From Rhodoplanes sp963724735 (GTDB lineage Bacteria; Pseudomonadota; Alphaproteobacteria; Rhizobiales; Xanthobacteraceae): a stretch of 64,000 nucleotides of DNA. The stretch covers positions 1 to 64,000 of the forward strand of contig CAVRVX010000012.1 of assembly GCA_963724735.1 (NCBI GenBank), given 5' to 3'. The translations under genes were made by a program, and so were the position numbers. This document shows positions 8,510-17,433 of the stretch, one piece after another. The stretch's first letter is position 1; each line of letters opens with the position of its first letter. A model generated the notes under the pieces. That model made no database searches. It was not told where the DNA came from and worked only from the letters and a program-made list of their open reading frames with translations.

Positions 8510-9574
8510 TCAGGGTATCTGGTTTGACGGCATTCTGTCCTCCTCTTTCGAGTGATCTTTTGGTTCGGCTGAGAGCATCTTTTCGTCCCGGCCTGCACGT
8601 TGCCAAGGCCGTCGTGTCGAGTGGCTGTCAAGGACGGCCGGCACGCTGGCGGTGCAACTTGCTGCGACGTTTCCAGGCCGCTCCTTGACGGGCGCGAGCA
8701 CGACGGCATGCTCGTGTGCACCGGGTTCGAGAGCGGTGGCTGCATATTGGCATTCGAACGCGCTGGGTGACAGATAGCCGAGCGATGAGTGTCTCCGGCG
8801 CGGATTGTAGAAGCCCTCGATGAATTCGAAGACGGCCATGCGCGCTTCGGCCTGCGTCTTGAAGCGACGCCGATCGAGCAACTCACATTCGAGCGTGGCG
8901 AAGAAACTCTCCGCCATCGCGTTGTCGTAGGCATCTCCGACCGACCCCATCGAGGGGCGAACGCCTGCCTCTCGACATCGTTTGCCGAACTCGATCGAGG
9001 TATACTGCGAGCCATGATCCGAATGGTGGATCACGCCGCTCGGCCGCCGCTGCCAGAGCGCCATGTTGAGGGCGTCGAGCACCACCTGCATGTGCAAGGT
9101 GGTCGCCATCGACCAGCCGACGATCCGGCGGCTGAACGCATCGAGCACAACCGCCAGATAGAGGAAGCCGCCCCACGTTGGAATATACGTGATATCGGCC
9201 ACCCACAGCCTATTGGGCTGATCCGCGGTGAAATTGCGGTCGACGAGATCGGGCGCCTGGCGCGCCCCATCCCGCACGGTCGTGACGGTGCTCTTGCGAC
9301 GGCTCACGCCGACCAAACCAGCGTTCAGCATCAGCCGGGCAACACGTTTGCGACTGACACGAATGCCGGCTTCCGCAAGATCAATCTGGAGACGCGGTGC
9401 TCCATAGGTGCCTTTCGACGCGGCGTGCGCCGCGCGGATTTCCGCGGTCAACGCGGCGTCCATCAGGGCTCGCGCAGAGGCCGGCCGCTTCACCCACGCG
9501 TAATAGCCGCTGGGGGAGACGCCCAAGATGCGGCACATCACGGCGATGGGGTAACGGGCCCGGTTCTCGCTCAC
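8510..9574 (-). CDS. IS3 OrfB, DDE transposase
   Basis: 354 residues. The N-terminal HTH_21-like segment (YPIAVMCRILGVSPSGYYAW) is followed by an rve integrase core with catalytic residues in WVADITYIPT (Asp), HHSDHGSQYTS (Asp) and NAMAESFFATLECELL (Glu). The family pattern usually ends shortly after SSLGYLSPSAFE; here the frame continues for about 80 extra residues to the left inverted repeat, so the normal stop seems to have been lost. The element looks intact and possibly mobile. Confidence 0.9.
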   Translation of the reverse strand: MSENRARYPIAVMCRILGVSPSGYYAWVKRPASARALMDAALTAEIRAAHAASKGTYGAPRLQIDLAEAGIRVSRKRVARLMLNAGLVGVSRRKSTVTTVRDGARQAPDLVDRNFTADQPNRLWVADITYIPTWGGFLYLAVVLDAFSRRIVGWSMATTLHMQVVLDALNMALWQRRPSGVIHHSDHGSQYTSIEFGKRCREAGVRPSMGSVGDAYDNAMAESFFATLECELLDRRRFKTQAEARMAVFEFIEGFYNPRRRHSSLGYLSPSAFECQYAATALEPGAHEHAVVLAPVKERPGNVAASCTASVPAVLDSHSTRRPWQRAGRDEKMLSAEPKDHSKEEDRMPSNQIP

Positions 9575-9885
9575 GAATTGGAACCCTTCGGCGGGATCAC
9601 ATCCGTCTCCCGAGCGAACCAGGCCGCGGCTTTTGAGAGGATCTCGCGCTCCAACTTGAGCTGGCGGATCTCACGCCGCAGACGGTTGAGCTCCTCGCGC
9701 TCTGCCGTCGTCAGGCCATCCGCGCGGCGGCCCTCGTCACGGTCGGCCTGCGCGACCCAGTTGCGGATCGCCTGCGCCGACGGTTCGAACTCCTTCGCCA
9801 GTTCCTCCGGCCCGCGACCGGCCCGAACCAGCTCGATCATCTGCCGGCGGAACTCCGGCACATAACGGGGGTGCTTCTTTGCCAT
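9571..9885 (-). CDS. IS3 OrfA, transposase DNA-binding subunit
   Basis: ATG 9885 gives MAKKHPRYVPEFRRQMIELV, a helix-turn-helix domain (ELAKEFEPSAQAIRNWV), then a leucine-zipper-like coiled coil (LNRLRREIRQLKLEREILSK). This is the standard OrfA layout. It overlaps the OrfB start by four bases, so OrfB is made by frameshifting or coupling as in other IS3 elements. Length 104 residues is typical. Confidence 0.9.
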   Translation of the reverse strand: MAKKHPRYVPEFRRQMIELVRAGRGPEELAKEFEPSAQAIRNWVAQADRDEGRRADGLTTAEREELNRLRREIRQLKLEREILSKAAAWFARETDVIPPKGSNS

Positions 9886-11273
9886 TGTGGACTCCGAAAA
9901 CTCAAAAAATCGGGTGTCCACGAAAGCGGGGCAACTTCAGGCAGCGCAACATTGGTAATCTGTGTTCCGGTAACTCTCGGCTAATGTTTTGCGCCAGCCT
10001 CGCGCTCACCGGGCCGATCCTACCCCTGGTCAGCGGTCCTCGGTCCGGTGGGTTTCAGCTGTTTGGCCCAGCGGAATCTGGCAAGACCGCCGCCGCCATG
10101 GTGACTGGGTCGATCTGGGGCTGCCACCGCTCCCCAGGGCGCCGCGAGAAAGGTTTTGCCGAAAGCTGGCACACAACTAAGGGCAAGGTGGAAATTACGG
10201 CTCTCGCCCATAATGAGATCATTTTGCTTCTGGACGATACGAAGCTCGCCGGGTCGAACGACAATGACCGTGGGGAGGTGGTTTTCCATATTTCGTTTAA
10301 TTTGGCAGAGATCACCGAGAAAGAACGCCTCACGAATGTTAAGTCTGCTAGGGACTGGCGGCTCTACTTCCTGAGCACTTCGAATTACAGTGTCGACGAA
10401 CTTGCCAGTCGTGGTGGACTTCAAATAGACGACGCCGATCGTGGTCGGTTCGTTGACATTCCGACCCCAAGTTTAGGCCAGGGTATCTATAATGACCTGC
10501 GCGATTTTAGGGGCGGCCGGAAACTCACTGACGCGCTGAAAGCGCGCTGCCGCAAGTACTATGGAATGGCCGGCCTCGAATATGTCCGAAAGCTGGTCCG
10601 CGATCGTGCTCGCCCTCGTGCTTTCGCCGACCTCAAGGGGTTTCTCAAACGAGAGCGCAAGGCTTATCTGAAGGCAATCAAGATCAAGGCCAAGAATTTC
10701 AAGCCGCTCAACCGGGCATTCGGGCGGTTTGCTACCGTCTTTGCGGCAGGTAGCCTTGGGATCAAATATCGCATTTTCCCCTGGAATTCGGGATGAATTG
10801 CTGCAAGCGATTCTGTCCTGCCAGCTCGACGGACTACGGTTTGCCAACGCGCAGCGCCTTGCGAAGGACAGGTCTGCTTCTGGGTTGTGCCGTAAACTCG
10901 TCACTTATCTACGTGACAATCGCAGCAAATTCCTGGACCTAAGCAAGAGCAAGGTACGAATCGCCTCCCACAAACCTGGTTCATTGCCAGGTTACGTAGC
11001 CAAGTTCAAGGGTAAAAGATGGTATTATCTAACGTCGCGTCATCTTCAGGGGATTATTGGCAATGATACAAACGCTAAGTCACTCAAGAAGGAGTTGGCT
11101 GCTAAGAAATTAATGGCCAGCACCTCCAAGGGCCGCTACCTGGTCCAGCGTCCGTTCTTTTCAGGAGCTACGGGTAACAAGGGCCATATATGGGTTCACG
11201 CGATCGCGACGAGGATCCGCAAATATGACGACATCCACGCGTCCTAGCCAGCGCCGGGATATTACGGTCTCTG

Positions 11274-11422
11274 GTGTGAACGTGTGAACGTGTGAACGCG
11301 TTAATTGCCATATTTGACGTTGTTTTGCATTCCGAGCGAGCGAGTGCCCCCACATTCACACGTTCACACGTTCACACGTTCACACGTTCACACGTTCACA
11401 CATTCACACGTTCACACGTTCA
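11274..11422. repeat. inverted arrays of an 8-bp iteron (CGTTCACA)
   Basis: Three tandem GTGTGAAC units at 11274-11297 face nine tandem units at 11353-11422, mostly CGTTCACA with CATTCACA at 11353 and 11401. The arrays are inverted to each other with about 55 bases between them, and lie between the 3' ends of the DUF927 and Rep genes. Related ATTCACA repeats lie ahead of the DUF927 gene. The layout resembles an iteron-type replication origin or a protein-binding control region. Confidence 0.8.
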
Positions 11423-11576
11423 GAGGTTGCGGCAACTCCCCTTCGCAAAACGCTCTCATTGAGTCCCTAACCTACTTTGACACACGCGCACCCTGTTGCA
11501 GTGTAGTGTAGTCACTTTCCCTATATAAATTGCCCAATTCCCTATATAACCTTGATACGACGCCATCACCCATCCA

Positions 11577-12470
11577 TTACCCCATCCTTAGCAACCTGAC
11601 CCGATCAGAACTGACATGCGGCTTGACCCCAAGAAAGAATGGTCGCACCGCCAGCCCAATTTCATCCAGGAACAGGAACAATTCCAGACTCTCGCCCGCT
11701 CGCAGTTTGTCACCGCTGGTGTTTCGACAGTTCCGAACCTGGCCCTCACGCTCCTTCTTCTGGTCATAGCCGAACCGTCTTCCGAAATAAGTTTTCAGTG
11801 CGTAGGACCACCGGCGTGCCTTGTTTTTGAATGGGGAAATCTTGATCGGCCGTGGGATCATCACGGCTCTGGGGAACCGCTTGGCCAACTCCCTCTTCAG
11901 CGCCTCTTTGTTGTTGGTTGTCGTGATCACGTGCAGGTGAGGCATCCAAACTGGCTGGTATTTGCCGTCTCGATCTTCGTTGAACGAAAAATTGATACCC
12001 CCAATGGCAACCGCAACATGCGTTTTTGCGAGCGCGTGTTTAATGCGCCGATGAACATTCGCGATGGAAAATAATTGTAGATTACCAGGAACAACGGTTG
12101 AACCAGACGGCACAATGCTAATTGCAATCAGCTCGCGGTTTTGAGTCTCCAGATGGTCAGAAATGAATCGTTTGCATGCCCGCACGAACCACCGCTGCAG
12201 CAGCCGTCCGCATTCTGGGCAAGCGCCTGATAGACATCTTCGCCTCGGGCGACAGGATTGCAGCCTTTCCGCTAGCGATTTTGCTCGTGGATCAGTCTTT
12301 CCGTGTTTGCGCAGAAAACGAATACGCTTTTGCTGTGCTTCGATAATTTTGTCTTCCCTGGGTTCGCCTTTCCACATCGGATTTGATGGTTTGGCGTCTT
12401 CTTGGGCGACGGCGATCTTTACCCAGGGTTTGATATCTCCATATTTTTTCTCCCGAGGCGATTTTTTCAT
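11577..12470 (-). CDS. putative HUH-type replication initiator, 297 aa
   Basis: ATG 12470 is chosen because the earlier ATG at 12479 lies inside the IS30 terminal sequence. The protein has a CPECG metal-binding knuckle (LSGACPECGRLLQRWFV), a strand (ELIAISIVPSG) and then WMPHLHVITTT, a His-hydrophobic-His motif in the position expected for HUH endonucleases, followed by RRWSYALKTYFGRRFGYDQK with candidate catalytic tyrosines. A diverged second copy is at 20746-21474. A rolling-circle or relaxase-like initiator is likely, but the HUH assignment rests on motif reading alone. The IS30 element ends two bases before its start codon, so its native promoter is gone. Confidence 0.6.
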   Translation of the reverse strand: MKKSPREKKYGDIKPWVKIAVAQEDAKPSNPMWKGEPREDKIIEAQQKRIRFLRKHGKTDPRAKSLAERLQSCRPRRRCLSGACPECGRLLQRWFVRACKRFISDHLETQNRELIAISIVPSGSTVVPGNLQLFSIANVHRRIKHALAKTHVAVAIGGINFSFNEDRDGKYQPVWMPHLHVITTTNNKEALKRELAKRFPRAVMIPRPIKISPFKNKARRWSYALKTYFGRRFGYDQKKEREGQVRNCRNTSGDKLRAGESLELFLFLDEIGLAVRPFFLGVKPHVSSDRVRLLRMG

Positions 12471-12472
12471 AA

Positions 12473-13699
12473 CGCCCATTCAACAGTGAAGTGCAACGGG
12501 CCGATTTCTGGCGCTGAAGAAAATCTCGCGAGGGGTTTGGTAGCCGAGTATCTTTCTGGGGCGAGAGTTGAGTTTGTCCTCGACCCTTTGGACATCGGCA
12601 TCGGACAAAATAGAGAGGTCGGAACCTTTTGGGAAGTACTGCCTGAAGAGGCCGTTAGTGTGTTCGTTGAGGCCGCGTTCCCACGAGTGATAGGGCTTGG
12701 CAAAATAGGATAGTGCCCCCAGCGAGGTTGCGATTTGGGCGTGAGAGGCGAACTCTTTTCCATTGTCGTAAGTGATTGTTTCGATGCGGTCAGCGAGCGG
12801 CAAAAGCACGCGTGCGCAGGCCTGCACGACAGAGTCCGCGTTCTTGTCCGGCAGTTTGGCGAGCTTGGTGTATTTGGAGGTTCGCTCGACGTGCGACATG
12901 ACAACGCCTTTGTGATTGGCGCCGATAATCGTGTCGGCCTCCCAGTCTCCGATGCGGCTTTTTGCGGCGACAATAGGAGGCCGCTGATCGATATCGACGC
13001 GGTTCGGAATCAGCCCGCGCCCCGAATTCTTGCCCTTGCGCCTGTTGTATTTTTTGCCGCTGTGACGCAAGTGAAGATACAGCGTGCCCCCGTCTTTCTT
13101 GTCTTTCCAGACATGCTGATAGATGCGCTCGTGACTGATAAAGGCGACGCCATCCTTCGCCAGACGCCCGCTGATCTGATCGGGACTCCACTGCTCTTGC
13201 GTCAGTTTTTCTTCGATCAGCTCCACCAAATCTGGCGTCATTTTGCGCGGCTTGTCCGAGGCCTCTTCGCGTCTCTGCGAGGCCTTCTCGTGCGCTTGCT
13301 TGAAGCGATAGCCGCGCGCGCCGGTGTTGCGAACAAGCTCGCGGCTGATCGTCGACGGATCGACGCCAATTTGCCGCGCAATGTGGGCTTGCGAGTGGCC
13401 GCTTTGCAAGAGCGCGTAAATCTGGCAGCGTTGTTCGCAGGTCAGATGGAGATAGCCTTCGGGCATTTTTCCTCCGTGAGATGTGCTGTCCCACGCAAGG
13501 ATAGTCTCCATCTGACCGCCAGAAAAACCGGCATACACAACATGGCAAAGTCTGGCGGGAGAAAACGTCGGCCTCAAGGGTGCTCGCTGCGCTCGCATCG
13601 TCTCCGGCGACTAAAGCCCTTGACCCCGACCCTTTCCCCCGCCACTCACTCCGCCATGCCGTCTATGCTGCCCTGTTGCACTTCGGACTTGAAACGGCG
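12473..13699 (-). mobile_element. IS30-family element, copy 1, 1227 bp
   Basis: Boundaries were set by comparison with the second copy at 15913-17139, with which no difference was seen. Terminal inverted repeats begin CGCC and share GAAGTGCAAC about 15 bases in. The flanks are taa on the left and tat on the right, so no target duplication is visible; the adjoining DNA has probably been rearranged since insertion. Confidence 0.9.
12480..13466 (-). CDS. IS30-family transposase, copy 1
   Basis: ATG 13466 has a strong GGAGG five bases upstream and gives MPEGYLHLTCEQRCQIYALL. An N-terminal helix-turn-helix (HSQAHIARQIGVDPSTISRE) precedes the DDE core: GDWEADTIIGANHKG (Asp), ITYDNGKEFASH (Asp) and WERGLNEHTNGLFRQYFPKG (Glu). 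328 residues, normal for IS30. Earlier in-frame starts exist but lack a binding site. The long plus-strand frame over the same region is a shadow. Confidence 0.93.
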   Translation of the reverse strand: MPEGYLHLTCEQRCQIYALLQSGHSQAHIARQIGVDPSTISRELVRNTGARGYRFKQAHEKASQRREEASDKPRKMTPDLVELIEEKLTQEQWSPDQISGRLAKDGVAFISHERIYQHVWKDKKDGGTLYLHLRHSGKKYNRRKGKNSGRGLIPNRVDIDQRPPIVAAKSRIGDWEADTIIGANHKGVVMSHVERTSKYTKLAKLPDKNADSVVQACARVLLPLADRIETITYDNGKEFASHAQIATSLGALSYFAKPYHSWERGLNEHTNGLFRQYFPKGSDLSILSDADVQRVEDKLNSRPRKILGYQTPREIFFSARNRPVALHC

Positions 13700-14453
13700 T
13701 ATAATCAATAACTCCAGCACAGGGTTGTGCTTGCCATTTACATGATTGGTGTGTGCGCAAAAACGTAATCGCTGCTCGTAATTTATTAATAGAAGTATGC
13801 TAGTATAATCAGTATCTTAGAGGCAAGATGTCCTTTTCGACTTAGCTCTTTGACCCCGCCAGGAATTTTTTGGACGCCCCCAAGCTGCGGGAAACAAAAC
13901 TTGTAAAGGACGTTTGGAACGGCGGCATGGTGCTGTCAGGCTTCCATCAATGGAGATGTTACGACATGCGTGAATTTGACTCGAACTCCCTCCTGTGATC
14001 ACGATCTTTCAGGCGTCGCACGGAGCTGTGGAACATGATCCGGTTGAATACCTGAAAAGATACGCTTCAAACATCAGGTACACCGGAAGGCTCTTTGAAT
14101 ATCTGTACTTGGCGACCTTTGGACATGCTGCATGACGCGGTGTTTCCAATGAAGGGCTTTATTGATCAGCGTCCCGCCTTGGCATTCGACGTGCTGCAGG
14201 CGCTCGGACTTATCTGCGAGGATCACATGAGCGATCGAGCGCCGACAAGTCTTTTGCTGCGGCTTTTTTCCGATGGCTACTACCGGCGCCAAATTGGTGA
14301 CCAACCCGGACTACAGGATGTCTCTGAGACGAAGAGGATGGCTCTGACGAGGAGGAGGACGGCTCTGACGAGGACTGATCTGATTGCAGGCATCGACCGC
14401 CTTGATCAGAGCGACGCAGGCCCGCCGTTAAGCTCGGCGGGTCTTTCTTTTTC
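13700..14453. other. decayed sequence between IS30 copy 1 and an ISL3 relic
   Basis: Only broken coding-like stretches are visible on the plus strand, for example DPVEYLKRYASNIRYTGRLF near 14035-14090 and FPMKGFIDQRPALAFDVLQA near 14140-14200. They read like one protein cut by frameshifts but I cannot assign it. An AT-rich block at 13770-13820 contains promoter-like TATAAT. Confidence 0.35.
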
Positions 14454-14606
14454 GGCGATGCCCTCGAAATGCTTACGGATCATTGCGGCGACCTCCTTCA
14501 TGGGCTCGACCTTGGAGCGCATAACGTTGGTGCACCACTGACCGAGCATGGCGGATACGACGTTGATTTGCTTGCGATCGACGATGTCGCGCAATTGTTC
14601 GCGGTA
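14454..14606 (-). pseudogene. ISL3-family transposase fragment
   Basis: About 50 residues reading LYREQLRDIVDRKQINVVSA, then MLGQWCTNVMRSKVEPMKEV and AAMIRKHFEGI. ISL3 transposases carry LR..L..IY.. ... LL..WC.WVMRSRLEPMKEVAKMIRKHFEGIV near their C-terminus. Both ends are missing. Confidence 0.7.
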
Positions 14607-14855
14607 GAGCCATGCACGCGCCGTGCGCTTGGTTGGGCCGCCCATCTCTACGCCGATGTTCGATCCGTCGTCGAAACCGCCCGTCGAAGAGCCATCGGCG
14701 TTCTCGACGCCATCCACTTGACGCTGCAAGGCCTGCCGCTTCCTAACAGCACCGCCCTCCCTGCCGCGGCCTCACATGCATCAACGTGAGCAATTACGCA
14801 AAAACAGCTGGTCTGTGTGTCAGTAATACAACGTCGCTTCGTATAGGAGGGTGCC

Positions 14856-15419
14856 TTGGACGAATTAGGCGAATACGCGGACGATCCTTTACCCATGAAC
14901 ACTATTCGCCTGTCGAAGGCGTTTAATCGTGTTATAGAAGCGCTTTCTACTCGCCATGATATAATAAATCCAATACTGGAAGAGTACTATCCAGCGTGGA
15001 AAAACGATTTGGAAAACGTTGAACCGCGCTGGAAAAAAGCGGCAGAGGCGAATGCATTTTTCCGCACTCATTTGATATGCGGAGAAGAAATTTATGGAGA
15101 GTACCTTCTTGCTCATATTCGAGATCCCGAAACGGGATTGATACTGAGTTTGAGTTCAAATGGCTGGGCTCCAGAGCCGGGACCTCCTGCCCGTTTGGGA
15201 AAAAGATCTAAATACTTCCAAAATTGCTCGGGGATTGATTCGGATTATGTGATCGATCCTTGGGATGATTACGAGCCCGGTCCTGAGGGCACGTGTATCC
15301 GTGGTAAGTTCCGACCCGTCTTCTTTTGGATAAACGACTTCGATCGCTGGTTTGGAGAACGTTCGGCAATCTCAAACGTTCGGGCAGGCCTCATGGGTCC
15401 GGCTCAATGGAAAGCATAG
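14856..15419 (+). CDS. hypothetical protein, 187 aa, TTG start
   Basis: TTG at 14856 is chosen because AGGAGGG lies four bases upstream, the strongest ribosome-binding site in this area; the first ATG (14895) has none. The protein is acidic and aromatic-rich (EEYYPAWKNDLENVEPRWKK, then GKFRPVFFWINDFDRWFGER). No signal peptide or membrane helix. Base composition is more AT-rich than its neighbours, a sign of separate origin. It overlaps the next small gene by 13 bases, so they form a two-gene unit of unknown function. A toxin-antitoxin-like or orphan regulatory pair is possible but unsupported. Confidence 0.65.
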   Translation: MDELGEYADDPLPMNTIRLSKAFNRVIEALSTRHDIINPILEEYYPAWKNDLENVEPRWKKAAEANAFFRTHLICGEEIYGEYLLAHIRDPETGLILSLSSNGWAPEPGPPARLGKRSKYFQNCSGIDSDYVIDPWDDYEPGPEGTCIRGKFRPVFFWINDFDRWFGERSAISNVRAGLMGPAQWKA

Positions 15420-15586
15420 ACGAGCCGCATCTCCAGGAGATGCGTCGTCTGATGGTAAACGGATTAGCCAAGTCGCCTGAAGATGCTGCCCGTCTTGTCG
15501 CTCAAAACGCCCATGGCGCCGGTACAATAGAATCGAAGCGGACGCGATTGGCGAAGAGATACCGCGCGCGATCTTGGCCCGAGTGA
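15407..15586 (+). CDS. small hypothetical protein, 59 aa
   Basis: ATG 15407 lies inside the end of the preceding gene. The protein reads MESIDEPHLQEMRRLMVNGL, then AKSPEDAARLVAQNAHGAGT and a basic tail. It is helical and has no catalytic motif; the AKSPEDAARLVA segment could be a helix-turn-helix-like element. The overlap implies translational coupling with the 187-residue protein. Confidence 0.5.
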   Translation: MESIDEPHLQEMRRLMVNGLAKSPEDAARLVAQNAHGAGTIESKRTRLAKRYRARSWPE

Positions 15587-15695
15587 AATAATTTCGCTCC
15601 GACCGCTCTGTTTAAATCAGAAGCTTTTGTCCCTCCGTTGTGACCATATGTCGTCGGCAACCGGATCGGTTCCGGAGAACCGTGGAGAACGGAGT

Positions 15696-15929
15696 ATGAC
15701 AGACGTTAAACGCGCTTTGTCAGTCGAGCGGGCAGCCCAGGTTGCCGGAGTCGGGCGCACTTTGCTGTTCGAACAAATTCGGAAGGGCAGAATTGTGGCC
15801 AGGAAAGTTGGTCGGCGAACCATCATTACCACCGAGGAACTCGAACGATGGCTGCATTCGCTACCAAAAAGGCTCGATCGGATTAAAGGATGGAGGCCGC
15901 CGTTAAATGCTGCGCCCATTCAACAGTGA
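15696..15929 (+). CDS. excisionase-like helix-turn-helix protein, C-terminus altered by IS30
   Basis: ATG 15696 with GGAG eight bases upstream. LSVERAAQVAGVGRTLLFEQ and IRKGRIVARKVGRRTIITTE form the winged HTH of the excisionase/MerR-like HTH_17 family, which binds DNA to control excision or transcription. The last few codons now lie in the IS30 end. Removing the IS and its CTG duplication gives a longer tail, ending at a stop near 17195. Function of the fold is probably retained. Confidence 0.75.
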   Translation: MTDVKRALSVERAAQVAGVGRTLLFEQIRKGRIVARKVGRRTIITTEELERWLHSLPKRLDRIKGWRPPLNAAPIQQ

Positions 15930-17139
15930 AGTGCAACGGGCCGATTTCTGGCGCTGAAGAAAATCTCGCGAGGGGTTTGGTAGCCGAGTATCTTTCTGGG
16001 GCGAGAGTTGAGTTTGTCCTCGACCCTTTGGACATCGGCATCGGACAAAATAGAGAGGTCGGAACCTTTTGGGAAGTACTGCCTGAAGAGGCCGTTAGTG
16101 TGTTCGTTGAGGCCGCGTTCCCACGAGTGATAGGGCTTGGCAAAATAGGATAGTGCCCCCAGCGAGGTTGCGATTTGGGCGTGAGAGGCGAACTCTTTTC
16201 CATTGTCGTAAGTGATTGTTTCGATGCGGTCAGCGAGCGGCAAAAGCACGCGTGCGCAGGCCTGCACGACAGAGTCCGCGTTCTTGTCCGGCAGTTTGGC
16301 GAGCTTGGTGTATTTGGAGGTTCGCTCGACGTGCGACATGACAACGCCTTTGTGATTGGCGCCGATAATCGTGTCGGCCTCCCAGTCTCCGATGCGGCTT
16401 TTTGCGGCGACAATAGGAGGCCGCTGATCGATATCGACGCGGTTCGGAATCAGCCCGCGCCCCGAATTCTTGCCCTTGCGCCTGTTGTATTTTTTGCCGC
16501 TGTGACGCAAGTGAAGATACAGCGTGCCCCCGTCTTTCTTGTCTTTCCAGACATGCTGATAGATGCGCTCGTGACTGATAAAGGCGACGCCATCCTTCGC
16601 CAGACGCCCGCTGATCTGATCGGGACTCCACTGCTCTTGCGTCAGTTTTTCTTCGATCAGCTCCACCAAATCTGGCGTCATTTTGCGCGGCTTGTCCGAG
16701 GCCTCTTCGCGTCTCTGCGAGGCCTTCTCGTGCGCTTGCTTGAAGCGATAGCCGCGCGCGCCGGTGTTGCGAACAAGCTCGCGGCTGATCGTCGACGGAT
16801 CGACGCCAATTTGCCGCGCAATGTGGGCTTGCGAGTGGCCGCTTTGCAAGAGCGCGTAAATCTGGCAGCGTTGTTCGCAGGTCAGATGGAGATAGCCTTC
16901 GGGCATTTTTCCTCCGTGAGATGTGCTGTCCCACGCAAGGATAGTCTCCATCTGACCGCCAGAAAAACCGGCATACACAACATGGCAAAGTCTGGCGGGA
17001 GAAAACGTCGGCCTCAAGGGTGCTCGCTGCGCTCGCATCGTCTCCGGCGACTAAAGCCCTTGACCCCGACCCTTTCCCCCGCCACTCACTCCGCCATGCC
17101 GTCTATGCTGCCCTGTTGCACTTCGGACTTGAAACGGCG
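15913..17139 (-). mobile_element. IS30-family element, copy 2, 1227 bp
   Basis: Apparently identical to copy 1 over its full length and in the same orientation. CTG flanks both ends (15910-15912 and 17140-17142), a 3-bp target duplication. It is inserted near the 3' end of the excisionase-like gene. Confidence 0.92.
15920..16906 (-). CDS. IS30-family transposase, copy 2
   Basis: Same 328-residue product as copy 1, with all three DDE residues and the GGAGG binding site before ATG 16906. Two unchanged copies 2.2 kb apart show recent transposition and provide directly repeated sequence through which the intervening 13700-15912 segment could be deleted by recombination. Confidence 0.93.
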   Translation of the reverse strand: MPEGYLHLTCEQRCQIYALLQSGHSQAHIARQIGVDPSTISRELVRNTGARGYRFKQAHEKASQRREEASDKPRKMTPDLVELIEEKLTQEQWSPDQISGRLAKDGVAFISHERIYQHVWKDKKDGGTLYLHLRHSGKKYNRRKGKNSGRGLIPNRVDIDQRPPIVAAKSRIGDWEADTIIGANHKGVVMSHVERTSKYTKLAKLPDKNADSVVQACARVLLPLADRIETITYDNGKEFASHAQIATSLGALSYFAKPYHSWERGLNEHTNGLFRQYFPKGSDLSILSDADVQRVEDKLNSRPRKILGYQTPREIFFSARNRPVALHC

Positions 17140-17433
17140 CTGCAAAAGCGTGCGTGATCTTCAGGAGGTCGCGGGCGGCTTCGAACGTAGCGTAGGTCGT
17201 GTAGTGATCGCTATCGCTGATTTCGTCCACTGGTGAGCGCGAAGCTCAGAGAAGATACGACGCGGTCTGGAAGAACGGTTCTCCCCGACCAGGCCAAGGC
17301 GCTCTCTATTCCAGCCTGAATTGAACCAGTCAGTCATCCTGCGACGCAGGACGGCACGGGGAATCTTTGCGCCGACGCGGAGGAAGCTGGCGCCCGCGAT
17401 CGGCCAATTTCAGCCAGCATCAAGAGAAAGACA

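Larger units (their letters stand above)
8470..9939 (-). mobile_element. IS3-family insertion sequence, 1470 bp
   Basis: The left end at 8470 reads TGGACTTGCCCCGGTTTCGT and the right end, on the complementary strand from 9939, TGAAGTTGCCCCGCTTTCGT, a pair of imperfect terminal inverted repeats of about 25 bp. GGC flanks both sides (8467-8469 and 9940-9942), a 3-bp target duplication expected for IS3. Two overlapping transposase frames lie inside. It sits in the DUF927 gene. Confidence 0.92.
8055..11247 (+). pseudogene. DUF927-type plasmid helicase/primase-like ATPase, split by IS3 and a frameshift
   Basis: Start ATG 8055 with GGAG seven bases upstream. The 5' part encodes FKVVTRLGWNSGGFVLPGRI; the 3' part, after the IS element, has a P-loop (FGPAESGKTAAAMVTGSIWG) and ALAHNEIILLLDDTKLAGSN, typical of DUF927 superfamily helicases of phages and plasmids. 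Deleting the IS and one GGC target repeat restores an open frame through LPDW-QRNIGNLCSGNSRL. A second lesion, a one-base frameshift near 10785-10796, separates KYRIFPW from RDELLQAILSCQLDGLRFAN. The C-terminal ~150 residues follow in the new frame. The product would have been a replication ATPase; as it stands the gene cannot make it. Confidence 0.8.

Noticed and set aside
8789..9865. Long plus-strand open frame opposite the IS3 transposase
   Set aside because: Antisense to OrfA/OrfB with intact catalytic motifs; composition is that of a shadow frame.
11353..11422. Possible CRISPR array
   Set aside because: The 8-bp units are contiguous with no spacers and no cas genes are nearby; it is an iteron-like tandem repeat.
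12735..13745. Long plus-strand open frame opposite the IS30 transposase (also 16175-17236)
   Set aside because: It is the antisense shadow of a clear DDE transposase and has no family-like motifs of its own.
12473..17139. Composite transposon bounded by the IS30 pair
   Set aside because: The outer flanks (taa left, ctg right) do not match, while copy 2 alone has a CTG duplication, indicating independent insertion.
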